The position numbers and the translations under genes are program-made. Positions 23,301-34,958 of a stretch of 64,000 nucleotides of DNA are shown here, one piece after another (position 1 is the stretch's first letter; each line of letters opens with the position of its first letter). Under the pieces are notes generated by a model that was given only the letters and a program-made list of their open reading frames with translations, made no database searches and had not been told where the DNA came from. Where the stretch lies: assembly GCA_002682825.1 (NCBI GenBank), contig NOKP01000024.1, positions 62,001 through 126,000 of the forward strand, written 5' to 3'. This DNA comes from Neonectria sp. B-13. Lineage: Eukaryota; Ascomycota; Sordariomycetes; Hypocreales; Nectriaceae.

Positions 23301-24315
23301 TACTGATGAGTCTGAGACACTAGCTTGTGACAGACTATCCTGCGACTTGGAGAGTTATCTCCCGAAAGCTGACCAGACATTCATGGTCCGAAAAAACCAA
23401 ACAGCGACAATTCCCAACCGCATAGTCGTGGACGTGATGGAACGCGCGACTAGGCAGCCGCTCTTGCTGTACGACACGGGTACGCATAGCGCTTGGATGG
23501 TCTCAGAACTCAGCGTAGCTCTCCAGATGGCGCATGGTTATTTATACACGAGAACTATCAGGCCGAGACTCAGACTGCAACTCCAGTACGCAGAGGAAGA
23601 TGACAACGGTGGAAGGGCTGCACAAGATGCCATAGAGCGGTGCGGAAAACTAAGGTTGTGGGGTGACAAAAACTTCGAACAGACCGTCGAGATGTTCTTA
23701 AACGCGATCGAATGTCTCGAGACTCCCTCGCTTGGACCTGAGGCAACTCGAGGGTGGGACTTCACGGACGTCCAGCGCCTCAGACACACTTTTGGACCAA
23801 AGCTTTTGACAGATGAGCACAAGTCGAATCGATTCTGGTGGGATCTCCCGAGAGATTGCCAGATAAGAGTTCTATTCGGAGAAAATTTTGGCCAAGTCAT
23901 CGAGCCCGACACATCCCGATCTCGTGTTTGCAGCCGTTGGGGTCAAATCCCAACGGGAAAGGGTCTGCTTACTGCTAGTATGCCCTGTTGTTTTACTGAG
24001 CTTAATGAGCATGCCGAAACGAATGATCTTCGTTGGCATCGGCCAGAAGGCTCGACTCCATTCGACGAAATGTGTCGATGTCGTAACCGGCGTCTCCCCA
24101 TACAGGCTCTCATCACGGATTCAGCGACTAGCCTTCAGTCCACCCACTCACTTCCGGAGGAAGGAGCTGTTGTTTTCGGGGAATTTCTTCCCGACAGCAC
24201 ATTCACACTATGCCATCAGCTGGATAGAGGGGCCTGCGAGAGGCGGAATGGGACTGTCGAATGGTGGATTCTTCCAATTATATTTACGCTCTTTGCCATA
24301 TTGACCATCTTGTAG
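20339..24315 (+). CDS. PNP_UDP_1-domain protein with large C-terminal region and membrane tail
   Basis: Exons 20339..21323, 21381..21745, 21828..22443, 22526..24315; 1251 residues, all junctions in frame. Start is ATG 20339 (MSDPSEYTVGWICATALEYATA). Residues about 8-320 are a nucleoside-phosphorylase domain: VGVGGG, IRLGDVVVSTP, GLIASGNHIM and [34 protein letters not shown] (split here only for reading), the pattern found at the N-terminus of many fungal NLR-like proteins. There is no NACHT or NB-ARC P-loop. The next part (LLDDPILSSLYPV, REAQTDLQKGTVSLLRKRVV) and the block around ATTCIQYMLQTWPKTG resemble a C-terminal region seen in uncharacterised fungal proteins. The last 20 residues (VEWWILPIIFTLFAILTIL) are a membrane anchor. 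It may sense or cleave nucleosides or nucleotides at a membrane; role inferred. Confidence 0.8.
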
Positions 24316-24629
24316 GCGTCAATATACTACCAGCCTGTACTCTTAAATCCTTGAGTAGTCTCTAACATGCAAACGTGGAATCTAGTCATATTAAAGATGT
24401 GTTAAGAGCATGAATAGAACTGTTAACTGACATGGCTATCTAGGTATTTAATCGCCTAGATAATGGCAGCTTGTTGAAATCATCGACGAGCATAATGACA
24501 GCCAATGCCAAAACCTTTGAGCGAACTCTTAAGTAGCGAGATTATGGTAATAGTTTTGTACCCAAGGCAGAATTCGCGAATCAGGATATTAGCAGGTAGC
24601 TGTCTGTTAAGGGCTGCCTGAATCGAACC

Positions 24630-25827
24630 CTATGTCATCATGTCTTTTAGTAGACCTTCGCATAACCCCCGTAACCATCCGCGGAGTGAAGCCAGAAATA
24701 CAGATAAGATGACCAGGATAATTGGTACCAGGCCTTTCGTATCTGATACATTAAACATTGGCGGATAACACAAGGCATACATTGAAAAGATCACGTACTC
24801 CTGGCAGCTCCGATTCCACAAATAGTACCCCCCAGAACGTTCCATACACCTGCGGACAAACTCTTTCCATATGCCCAGATCGATTCTATCCGAAACACCT
24901 ACGATTCCATATCTACACTGAGCTTAGTTTGCATGTTAACCGAAAGAATGCTTTGCTTACTGAGAAAACGGAATATAAAGGGATTTCCACAGAGGCAAGG
25001 GCTTTGCCTGTTGGCCAGCCGGTAGCACTACCAGTCTTGCAGTAATGCTTCCGTTTCGTTTGAAGATCTCATATTGATTATTTCCAAGTATCAGAAGCCA
25101 GTGGCCCCAGTCAGCAGATTGGCCCGAGTGCGTGAAGAGGACCAGGTAAGGTTGCTCCGTTGGTCGATAGTTCTTATACCAGACCAATTGAATACAGACC
25201 CGCTCTGCCCAAATCAAAAAGAATCCAACAATGGCCGGTCGGCTGACAGACATGTTCAAATACCCCAACCTTTGGCAAATAAGGGTCATGGTAACATTGG
25301 TGCCGACTTGTTGCACTACATTGACTGGCTATTGAGCCTGTTAGCAGAACATTGACTTCCCATGATTGACTGGGACTCACAAAGCTGAACTCCCAGGCAA
25401 GTTTGTATGGCGCAATCTTGCATGAAAGCTTTCCGTATTCTTCTAATAATACCTGATGAAATATGGTGTAGTTTAGACATGTGACTGCGAGTACTACGGC
25501 CTAAGATGAAATTTAGCCAATGTGAGGCTCCGGAAGGAAATCAACTAGAATAAATGAAAAAGCCGATCTACTCACGGGAACCACTATGCAGAAAATGAGA
25601 ACGCGATCGACTGAGATTGCAGGTGGTCGAAGCAAAAGCTCGACGAGGAAAACCTGGCACGTAGAAGTTAAGAAGAGGTATTTAACGTGGTCTGCCGGCA
25701 GACGGTGGACTATTGCGACGCGGACACATGGTAGAACAAAGAGAATAATTGCGGCAAAGATCCACCTTTGGGCCACGGTAGGCCTAAGGAGCTCTGTGAA
25801 CAGAAGAACACGGAGTTCTTCATACAT
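24630..25827 (-). CDS. Membrane protein, paralogue B of the head-to-head pair
   Basis: Exons 25827..25576, 25500..25381, 25328..24961, 24912..24630; 340 residues. The first two introns have donor GTGAGT and are phase 0; the third (48 bp, GTAAGC, acceptor TGTAG) is phase 2. Hydrophobic segments: IFAAIILFVLPCVRVAI, VFLVELLL, VLIFCIVVP into AVVLAVTCLNYTIF, and near the C-terminus LVPIILVILSVFLASL. Shared with the plus-strand gene at 26675: position of introns 1 and 2, VNVVQQVGTNVTMTLICQRL, YNNQ.EIFK..G.ITARL, SCQEY and NVSDTKGL. It lacks about 18 residues present in paralogue A around the last intron (YVSGDLFYVRKLIALS), so the third junction is less sure. Family not recognised. Confidence 0.65.
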
Positions 25828-25890
25828 CGCTAAAGTTGATGTACAAAAAGTTTGACCCGGGAGGCCTTTTTGTTACGGTGTGGGGCCATT

Positions 25891-25910
25891 TATTATTATT
25901 AATAATAATA
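25891..25910. promoter_or_regulatory. Perfect 20-bp AT palindrome in divergent promoter
   Basis: TATTATTATT is followed by its exact reverse complement. It lies 64 bp upstream of the start codon of paralogue B, in the 847-bp spacer between the two head-to-head genes. Could be a protein-binding site or simple-sequence DNA. Confidence 0.4.
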
Positions 25911-26674
25911 CGGCAGAGCCTAGGCGGCGGTATTACGAGTTGTACTGATGCTGCAAAAATGCAGAAATGACATCGTTGTATCGATACGAACTACTTCAGA
26001 CCCTAGGCTGAGGTTTGTATAGGTACGTACACCCATTCAGGACGCGAATGGTTGCCTCCAATTTTCCAAAAGATTACAGCCTCACCAAGAGGCACTTCAC
26101 TATTCGTCTCTCTTCCAAGCTGTGCTGTGCAATGTGCGTTGGCAATAGTGGCTGCAAGACTGCGCCCGCTGAGGTGCATATGTGGACATTGCACTGCCTC
26201 GTTTTCACACTCGTCGCGTTGCAGAGCAGCGGTGTGATTGGTACAGTAGAGTCAAGGCAGATCAGTTGGTGAGCTTGTACAGTACCTATGGTTTCTATGC
26301 GGAAACATATCCCCGGTAAATCAGGGTAAAGACTACTATATTCGAACCAATGCGGCTCCAAGCACAGCCTCCACTCGATGACAATTTCGTGATTTCTGCT
26401 CTAGGGAGTAGATGCCAGAAATACGTGCTGTATCCTATATAAATTCTAATTATCCGTACACTTTTATCAACTCCAGATTGTCCGCTGGCTACACTGACTC
26501 CCTATCACCCCGACTTTTTACCACCCCGCACATCTATTTGCTATCAACCGAGAACCTGGCATAAGGCGACGAGGCCCAGTGAGGGTTAGCCCAGTTTGCT
26601 TATCAGTGCTTCGTGTCTGGCGCATACCGATGTACAGATAATTATCCCGCTTCCCAGCAGTACCCTTACCAAAA

Positions 26675-27888
26675 ATGCCGACCTGGTACCCTGAGGTTTT
26701 GTCTGCCGAGTGTGTCAGACTCCCACTCGCACTAAGAACCCTCATTGCTCTTTTTACTTTGTTCGTCCTCCCATGCACTCAGTTATGGATCCAAAACTTG
26801 CAAAAGAAACCAGCCCTGCGCCTCCTACTAGGACCCGCAGGTCGCGTCTTTCTTGTTGAATTCCTGCTTCGCCCAGCTCGGCTTTCAGTCAGTCGTATCA
26901 TTACGGCATATGCCGTTCTGACCGTAAGCTCCTACTTCGCCAACATGTCACAGACTGATTCATAGCTGACAACATCCAGACTGTCGTCACCGCAGTTACT
27001 GTGCTGAACTACTGGATCTTCCACCGAACGGTCCTGCAAAATGTCAAGAGACTAGGGAGCCTGCGCAGAATTGAATTCAGCATTGTACGGCCACTTCAAC
27101 TACGAATGTTGCCTTGATTGCTTTTCTGACTCCTTCGATAGCCAAGAAATGTCGTACAGCAGCTAGGGACGAATTTAACCATGGCTTTGATCTGTCGCCG
27201 GCTATCATTTACCAATCTGTCTACGACCCGGCTGTTTGCCCTTGGAGTGTTGTCGCTCTTCTTAGAGAGAATATATCACCAATGGATACTATTCAAGAAT
27301 GCCAGCAGGGTTGGACGCCGAGTATTCGTTTCCAGCAAAGCTCCATCTCCTTCTTCGCCAGCATCTCCGTCTGCAGATACATCCCATTGGTACATCCAAG
27401 CCGGAAGACACACATTCGATATCTTCAAAGATGATGGCGTAGTGACCGCGCGCTTGGCTGGGGATCAGTCAGGCGATGCCCCCCACTACAAAGATAAGGA
27501 CATTCCCTCGTCGTGGTTGGACGCATCATATGTTCCCTTTCTCCGGTATGTTTCAGGAGATCTATTCTACGTACGCAAGCTCATAGCTCTCAGTTACGGC
27601 GTTGCTGGCTTTTGCAATGAGACAGACAAAAAAGAAATATCGAATTTGGTAACTGAAGTATACCGTGGCATGCGCGGCGTGTACAGTTCTTCGTACCAGA
27701 GCTGTCAGGAATTCGCCATATTGTCGCTCTGTGTTCTATGCGACGAGCCTCTCTATAATATGTCAGACACTAAAAGCCTGGGCCCGATCGCCTTGGTCCT
27801 GTTTTTCTATTATCTGTTTTCTAGTGTAAAACTGCTCACCTTGTGGTCTGATATTTGGGAATTTGTGTTAACAGATTTAACCCTATAA
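26675..27888 (+). CDS. Membrane protein, paralogue A of the head-to-head pair
   Basis: Exons 26675..26923, 26980..27084, 27142..27888; 366 residues; introns of 56 and 57 bp, phase 0, donors GTAAGC and GTACGG. Start is ATG 26675 (MPTWYPEVLSAECVRL). Hydrophobic stretches: LIALFTLFVLPCTQLWI, VFLVEFLL, ITAYAVLT into TVVTAVTVLNYWIF, LFALGVLSLFLERIY, and LGPIALVLFFYYLFSSV near the end. Between them lies a soluble part with HWYIQAGRHTFDIFKDDGVV and YGVAGFCNETDKKEI. It is clearly homologous to the minus-strand gene at 24630-25827 along the full length, with the first two introns at matching places. I know no named family. It is probably a multi-pass membrane protein. Confidence 0.75.
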
Positions 27889-28416
27889 CGTGGAAGGCAG
27901 AATGCCACGTTGTTAATGTTTCAAGACAAGGGTGACGAACTTCGCCTCGAGGATGGTTCATTTCCCTTGCACAGTGCCCTCTTTGAGGCGAACTTGTACT
28001 CCCAGGGAGATAACCCCCGGCAGACGGTCAAATATGTCGCATTATAAAGGTGTATCAAGCGTTCGTCAACCCAATGGACTGATGAGACCAGCTGGCTCCT
28101 AGGAAGTCAACCACGGCGCCGTTAAGCCTAGCTGCCCTAGATGAGAGATTTCTAGTCTCTCATTTTGTCATTATAGATGACACGTATCCCGATTCAAGAA
28201 ATCAAATTGATGTATCTAAAGACCTTCTTTTTGCACCTCAATTAGCTAGATAACAAGAGCTTTTATCCCACATCCTGAGACCTTAAGCCAACAAAACAAA
28301 CATCCAGTTCATGTTAAAATAAGTTTTTGACAAGGCTATACGCATGCATACTGGGCTTTCCCCTCGGTTTATCCGGAAGAGTCACTGCAGTCAATTTCAG
28401 TTGGCGGGTATATGAG
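27889..28416. other. Intergenic, nothing recognised
   Basis: About 530 bp with no gene signal; likely 3' region of paralogue A and promoter of the following gene. The part near 28130-28165 has a short near-inverted GAGAGATTTCTAGTCTCTC stretch. Confidence 0.5.
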
Positions 28417-29119
28417 ATGCTGTGCCCACCAACAATCTCAGTCCAGCATTCATTTCTGTATGCGACAAGTCGAAGAGAATACTGTATCCTCTTCAACGCC
28501 GAAATCCGCGATTTCCACAGCCCCAAGATTCTCACCTCCTACTCCATGGCAGAACTAGAGGTATGCATACGGCTGTGGAAGGCCTCCTCCCATGACTGGG
28601 ATCGCCAACTCACACTGACAATTTCCACGACCTGGGGCGGCTACCTCACATCAACCATGACTCTCTTGGTCTTTACAATAGGTCTCCGAGCATGGCATCG
28701 CCTCTTATCCCTTGCATCAACAAAACGTTCGGTCCGAAGAGAAATACGATGTTGTGCATCTTCAGATCCAGACGCTCCTACGGGACAGCACCACGGCTCC
28801 TTCTGCAATTGCCGACGCACTTCTGCTATACAAAGCCTGTGACGGCATCCATTTTCAAGTCAAGAGAAGCCTCCTCCCCCTTGTATTCCTGGCCGCGATC
28901 TGTGTCAGTCTATTCGCGCTCGCCAGTACCTTTATATCTGTAGTTTTGACTGAGCAACTCTCCAATGTCATAGTTGAAGTCGATATGGATGGTTGTGTTT
29001 TCTTCCTGTGTATCAACGGGTACTGCCCTAGTTTGTGTTGCCATCATCTTTATAACTTGGCTGACAGAAATATGATGAGAAAGAAGAAGAGCTTGTTGGT
29101 CAGGAATCGATGGTCTTGA
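28417..29119 (+). CDS. Hypothetical membrane-anchored protein
   Basis: Proposed exons 28417..28560 and 28682..29119 (donor GTATGC, branch-like ACTGAC, acceptor AATAG), giving about 193 residues. Exon 2 encodes SEHGIASYPLHQQNVRSEEKYDVVHLQ (two blocks), a short helix-rich part and one strong hydrophobic segment LLPLVFLAAICVSLFALASTFISVVL. The exact start is uncertain: the frame is open upstream but without another ATG. The proposed intron itself translates into a hydrophobic stretch (GGYLTSTMTLLVFTIG), so an alternative model with a frameshift is possible. No family recognised. It follows the membrane-protein pair on the same strand as paralogue A. Confidence 0.4.
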
Positions 29120-29788
29120 TAGAACCAGCCTGGCAATGTCTTGACTATAGCCGAAATTCAGGCTTTTGCCTCAGAATCAATGCCGGTCAAGGCATGATCG
29201 TCGCGGTAGCATCGAAAGTGTAGCTGAGTCGCAACATTGAGCCCACGTCGACCTGATATTTCCCCGCAAGGTACGCGATCTTCATCTGCCGCTAGAGGCC
29301 TCATTGCAGATTCACGGAAAAGCCTGCCCCATCTACAACCTGAATCCTCACGAAGCGCATGGAAACTCGCCCATCTACAGCCTCAATTCCTGCGAAGCTG
29401 ATGTGACCTCGTGACCTTGTGCAGTATCATATGCCGATCTCCAACCAAAGAAGGATTGAAATTTACCGCTGGGATGGGCTTTTCCTACAAATCCTCCAAC
29501 TCGATCCATCTGCTGCCGCAATCGCAGCGCGATGGAGAAATCTACGCATACCCATTGGCGCATCTGTCTACCCCGCATCTTTTCCGACGCAAAAGCTCAC
29601 AGCCATATCCGTCTACAACCGTCGGAATTTGTCCACGCTAACGCCCGGTGCCATGTCCGAAAACTTGGCGCGGAACCAGGATCCCGATGGCGTAGACGAG
29701 AGATATATATGGACTGCGTCGGTGCGAGGTTGCACATCGGAGACTCTGGACTTCGGAATGATGAAACCGCAATCTCGAACCTCACATC
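29120..29788. other. Upstream region of the NRPS-like gene
   Basis: A plus-strand open frame (29419-29874) overlaps the start of the next gene in another frame and has no recognisable motif; I treat it as spurious. The region likely holds the promoter. Confidence 0.5.
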
Positions 29789-32700
29789 ATGACTATCAGA
29801 CACGATATCGAGACGCCGACCGTGTCGTTGGTGCAGAATTACGAGCTAGACACCAAGCTCTTCACTCTCGATGAGCTCATTAGACGCCGTGCCGCGGAAC
29901 TGGGCGAATCGCCTTTGCTCGCTTGCCCCGTGGCATCTTTCGATGATTTTGAGGAGCACAGCGCTCGTGCCATAGACAAGTATGCTGATGCTGCGGTTGT
30001 GAAGCTTCGAGCGTTGGGATTGAATCCTGTTGTACGTGTTACGGTTGTGTCAATTACAGTATCGTAATCGAAGCTGACTCCTTCTCTAGGATGCGTACAA
30101 CCAGAAACCCCCCGTGGTTGGAATAGTGGCCCAGTCTGGTCTGCATGTTGTAATCCAGATTATCGCTTTGAATCGACTGGGATATGCCTCCTTCTTGATC
30201 TCTACCCGTCTTCCAAGCGTGGCCCTCATCCAGCTCCTGGACATGGCTGACTGCAGTACCATCCTCACGACGCCCAACTACCATGCCGTTCTGGCAGAAG
30301 TTCAACAGCAGAGGCCTCTGGAAATTCTCCCGCTGTTGAAGCACTCCGACTACTACGGCAAAGACGCCCCAAGATTCATCCGGCCGTACAACCCCGATCA
30401 AGAATCTCAGAAGACAGCCGTTATCCTCCACTCGTCTGGGTCCACTGGCCTCCCCAAACCCATTTACCTCACCAACAAGAGCTCTATCGCGGCCTTTGCT
30501 ACGAATTTGGACATGCGAGCCCTACTGACATCCCCCCTGTTCCACAGCCACGGCTTCTATGAGATCTTCAGGTCTATTTACTCTGGGAAACCCCTCTACA
30601 TCTGCAACTATTCTTTGCCGTTGACGAGAGACTCGCTGGTACGGATGATCGATGCAGCAAAGGCCGATCTGTTCCACTGCGTTCCATACGTGGTGAAACT
30701 TCTTGCGGAATCTGAAGAGGGAATTCGTGCGTTGGCTACGTTTAAGCTCGTCTTGTTTGCTGGGAGCGGTTGTCCAGACGATCTTGGAGATAGACTTGTT
30801 AAGAATGGCGTGAACCTCGCAGGCAACTACGGAACGTGAGTCTCGAAGATGGCAAATCATGAATAGCGAGCAGCGACTAACAAATGATGATGATGCAGCA
30901 CAGAAATTGGCCGCGTTATGCACTCAAAACGCCCGGAAGGTGACCAGGCGTGGGATTATCTCCGCCCCTTGCCTCAAGCGGAACCGCACTTCTTCATGGA
31001 CGAGATCGCACCCGGCCTATACGAGTGTGTTGCTCGACAGGAGCTTCCTTCCAAGAGCACTAGCAACTCAGATGACCCCCCCGGCTCGTTTCGCACCCGC
31101 GATCTTTTCACGCCGCATCCGACGCGACCCAAGCTATGGAAATACGCCTGCCGCCTCGATGATCGATTCACCCTGATTAACGGCGAGAAGGTCCTGCCGC
31201 TTCCCATTGAGGGGCGTATTCGACAGGAAGCGATTGTCCAGGAGGCCATTGTGTTTGGCGATGGACGAAGCTATCCTGGCCTTCTGATCGTCAAGGCGGA
31301 TCAGGCGGCTCAGATCCCTGACGAACAGTTCCTCGAGCAAATCTGGCCTGCCGTGGAAGATGCCAACCTCCGTGCAGAGACCTTCTCTCGCATCCCCAAG
31401 GAGCTCGTGGTGGTCCTGCCGTCTGGCACAGCGTACCCCCATACAGATAAGGGCACATTTATCCGTGTACCCATGTACCAGCAGTTTGCACAAGAGATTG
31501 AGGCTGCATACAACACCTTTGAAGGCCAATCCAACGAAGAAGGGACGATAGTCTTGGAAGGCGAGGAACTGGAAACGTACTTGATCAGCCAGCTGAAGGA
31601 GAACTGCGGCATCGAGATTCCCTCGCCCGAAATCGACTTCTTTGCGGCAGGTGTCGACAGCCTGCAGTGCATCAAGATGTGGAGCTTGATCAAAAGGGAA
31701 CTTGACCTTGGCGGTAGACAGGCGCAACTGGGACAGAACGTTCTCTACGAGACAGGCAACATCCGCTTACTTGCTCGATATTTGGAGGGACTCAAGAGTG
31801 GCAAAGAGGATGTGGCGCAGGACGAACTGCAGACCATGGAGACTTTGATCACCAAGTATTCCTCCTTCGAGCCCCATGTTCCCGGCGATGCCGCGCAGCC
31901 AGAGAAGGAACTTGTGGTATGTGAACAAAACCTCTTTGTTACCAGTATTTCGTTAATTTGTCAAATAGCTTCTTACTGGCGTCACGGGCGCTCTTGGTGC
32001 TCATATTCTCGCCCAACTCACTGCGAAATCCAGTGTTGAAGCTGTATGGGCCATGGTGCGAGCCTCGGACGACTCCGCGGCATCTGAAAGGCTGTACACG
32101 TCCCTCGAAGCTCGTGGGATCGAGCTGACGCCAGAGCAAAAGGCCAAGGTTGTGGGTCTTTCGTGTGACCTGAGCCAACCGCACCTCGGCCTTGACGCAT
32201 CAAGGATCGATCAGTTGAGTTCAAAGTTAACCATTGTCATCCACAGCGCCTGGGCCGTCAACTTCAACATCCCCGTGCAAAGTTTCGAGAGCCAGCACAT
32301 CAAAGCCGTGCACAACCTGATCCAGCTCTCGCTGTCGGTGCAAACACCCAAACCGGCGCGATTCTTCTTCTGCTCCTCCGTCTCGTCGGCCGGAGGGTCG
32401 CCCCGTCCCGGCAAGGTGCTTGAGGCTCACGTTCCGCTGCCTTCACACGCGCAGAAGACGGGCTATGCGCGTTCCAAGTACGTTGCCGAGCATATTACGC
32501 GCAACGCTATGAGAAATGCCGGTGCGGCTGCGCGGGTCCTTCGCATTGGGCAGTTAGCTGGCGACACCAAGACGGGAGCGTGGAATGCGACGGAGGGAAT
32601 ACCGTTGATGATACAGACGGCAGTTACTTTGGGCGCTCTGCCAGCTTTGAATGAGGTAAGAGTCATCCCGAAAGATGTCGGTTCTAATGAGACTAATCTG

Positions 32701-33169
32701 GATGTGCTAGGAAATGTCTTGGCTTCCAGTTGATCGCGCTGCCGGGACCATTATTGACCTGACTGCCATTGGCGCCGAGACGCCAAGCAGCCGAAGCTCC
32801 GACCCTGACCTTGCGTATCACGTACTGAACCCTACTCGATTCCACTGGACCCGAGACATGCTCGTAGCTCTGGCCAACGCGGGCCTCAAGTTTGAGACTC
32901 TCCCGACGAGCGAGTGGATGGAGAGGCTGAGGCAATCCGACCGCAACCCGCTGAAGAACCCTCCCATCAAGCTGCTGGATTGGTTTGAAGGCAAATACGG
33001 GCAAAAGGCTGCTTCGTCTGCTGAGACAGGAACGCTGGAATTCATAACGGAGAAATCGAGGGAGGACAGCGTGACGCTAAGGAGCGTGCCGGATGTGGCT
33101 GAGGTGTCCTACGTGAGGATGATACTTGGGAGGTTAGAGAAGAGTTGGCAGTCTGCTGGGGCGGCCTGA
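29789..33169 (+). CDS. NRPS-like reductase (A-T-R: adenylation, carrier, thioester reductase)
   Basis: Exons 29789..30031, 30090..30835, 30899..31916, 31969..32655, 32711..33169; 1050 residues, the usual size for A-T-R enzymes; all junctions keep frame. Start ATG 29789. Adenylation domain: A3-like VILHSSGSTGLPKP (from residue 192), A5 NYGTTEIG, A8-like INGEKVLPLPIE and A10-like DKGTFIR with the catalytic Lys. The A7 position reads FRTRDLF where YRTGD is usual. Carrier domain: DFFAAGVDSLQCIK with the phosphopantetheine Ser at 584. Reductase domain from 670: NAD(P)-binding TGVTGALGAH (672-681) and YARSK (Tyr835, Lys839) of the SDR-type active site. Such enzymes activate a carboxylic acid as AMP ester, load it on the carrier and release it as aldehyde or alcohol. 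Substrate unknown; cytosolic. No condensation domain. Confidence 0.9.
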
Positions 33170-33801
33170 TTGAGATTACCTAGACAGATGATCTGGGGGC
33201 TCGTAATCTTCACATGATCATGATGGTCAGATATTGTGGGATAATGCTATTGCGTAGTTCCATCCTAATATTGGGAATTCTCCCTAGTGCGAAACTCACA
33301 CGCATGACTTCTAGATTCCGAACAGATTCATACTATTCTAGAAATTCACCGACAGCTTTCACGATGGCAAATTTGTTGATACTATGCACTCCATTACGAC
33401 TGCTATTAAACTTCCAAACTAACAAACGATGAAGAGCAAAATATTATGTTAGCCCCTGGTGCATTTTGGAACAGGACTTCAGGTCAAAGCTAGAGCAGCT
33501 TTGGAGAAAAACACCACGAAACTAAGGGTATTAATCTGAAGAAATCAACATCACGATATCTGCCAGGGACCAAACCAATCAGGCAGGACCTAACGAAGCG
33601 GTTCGACATCGATAAGAGATCGATGCAGGCGGTATGTATCCTTCGATTACACCTGCGACTGAGGCTGTGTAGGATTGGTTCCGTCTTGGACGGGGTCCAC
33701 GTTGGTAGAATCCCTATTACGATTCGAAGGATAACTGCTGCTTGACATTGGGAAAACGCAAGATTTTAGTAATACTACAATGTTTTAGGCCTCGATTTCA
33801 C
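33170..33801. other. Intergenic between convergent genes
   Basis: Shared 3' region of the NRPS-like gene (plus) and the MARVEL-like gene (minus). No gene or repeat seen. Confidence 0.6.
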
Positions 33802-34464
33802 TCACTGCGACATCTTTCTCATCTGCTGCTTGGCAGATTGCACCGTCTCCTTGACCTGGATATAGTTGTGGAAGACGTATACACCCTGTTTCCATATTAG
33901 CGTCCGGTCATTGGTTCACAAGGAGAGTCAGTTTCTTACTAGAATACCACTGAGAAGGTGAAGAAACCAAGCGATGAACGAAAAGGCGAGAACGGTCTTC
34001 CACTGCGAGCACCCGGCTCCGTTGATGTTGACTCTGCCAACCGGCCCAACGGTCCAGAAGCGGCCCCAGTAGTAGCCCCAGTAGTTGTAATACCAGCTTG
34101 CTGAGCAGTTGTGGCTCCCGGTTTTCTATCGTTCCATACGTTTAGTTTCTGTCCACAAGAGAGCAGAAGGGGTTCTCACCGATTGAAGCAAGGAATATGC
34201 CACCAGCCACATGACAAAGAGAATGAAGTCGAATGGAAAGCTCAAGAAAAGAGAATCAAATGGTGGGCAGAGGAAAATAGAGTAGACAATACCCATGCCC
34301 GCGACGACCATAGCATAGATAATTCGTCCATCGCAATTGACCCCGGCAATATTAATCAAGTAGACGAACCGGGAGAGGAGGCCAAGGACGATGACGGCGC
34401 AGGAAAACTCCATAAACCGCAGGCAAACTGAGGCGACCTTGTGTGCAGCACCACTGCGCGCCAT
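33802..34464 (-). CDS. MARVEL-like four-TM membrane protein
   Basis: Exons 34464..34180, 34125..33940, 33885..33802; 184 residues; introns of 54 bp (GTGAGA, CGATAG) and 54 bp (GTAAGA, AACAG), both phase 0. Four hydrophobic segments: FMEFSCAVIVLGLLSRFVYLI cut short here, IIYAMVVAGMGIVYSIFL, FDFILFVMWLVAYSLL and TVLAFSFIAWFLHLLSGILGVYVF (split for reading). The loop CSASWYYNYWGYYWGRFW before the last TM and the FDFILFVMW segment are typical of fungal MARVEL-domain membrane proteins of the eisosome/plasma-membrane type. The short basic tail QSAKQQMRKMSQ is cytosolic. Convergent with the NRPS-like gene; no functional link is implied. Confidence 0.82.
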
Positions 34465-34614
34465 GTTGGATGAAGTAAAGGGGTGGTCGGTGGTGAGTAG
34501 CGAAGAGATTTATTCGTTGGTTGATACCGAGGCTTCCGTTGTCTCGATAGTTCGAACAGCATGCTCCAAATCAGACCTCCAAATCGGATGCCAGGGGATC
34601 AACAGGCAACCTAG

Positions 34615-34623
34615 CTTTATAAG
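34615..34623 (-). promoter_or_regulatory. TATA-like element of the MARVEL-like gene
   Basis: Reads CTTATAAAG on the minus strand, about 150 bp upstream of the start codon at 34464. Confidence 0.4.
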
Positions 34624-34958
34624 ATCCGGCATGTGCGGTCTGCTGATTAAGAAAGTGCTATGTTATAACGTCATTCTGAGTTAAAGGCGTCGCGAAGGTT
34701 TGGTCTGATGCTATGCTGGCAAAGGAGGATGACTCTGGCAGCTATCGATTGGAAGGGCTCGGCGAATGGATGGAACTCTCCTTCAGGGTCTGATTTAACG
34801 CAGCCACATCACACCCACATTGGTCGCTGTGAATCGCCAGGAGCACATGCGGAGGCATGACGGCATACCTTGTCCAATCTCAATGAGAGCTCAAGGCAAG
34901 CCCCGAGACCTTAATTGTTGCAAGCTGAGCTCCCTCAACGGAGTGTCGCTACCTCGCG

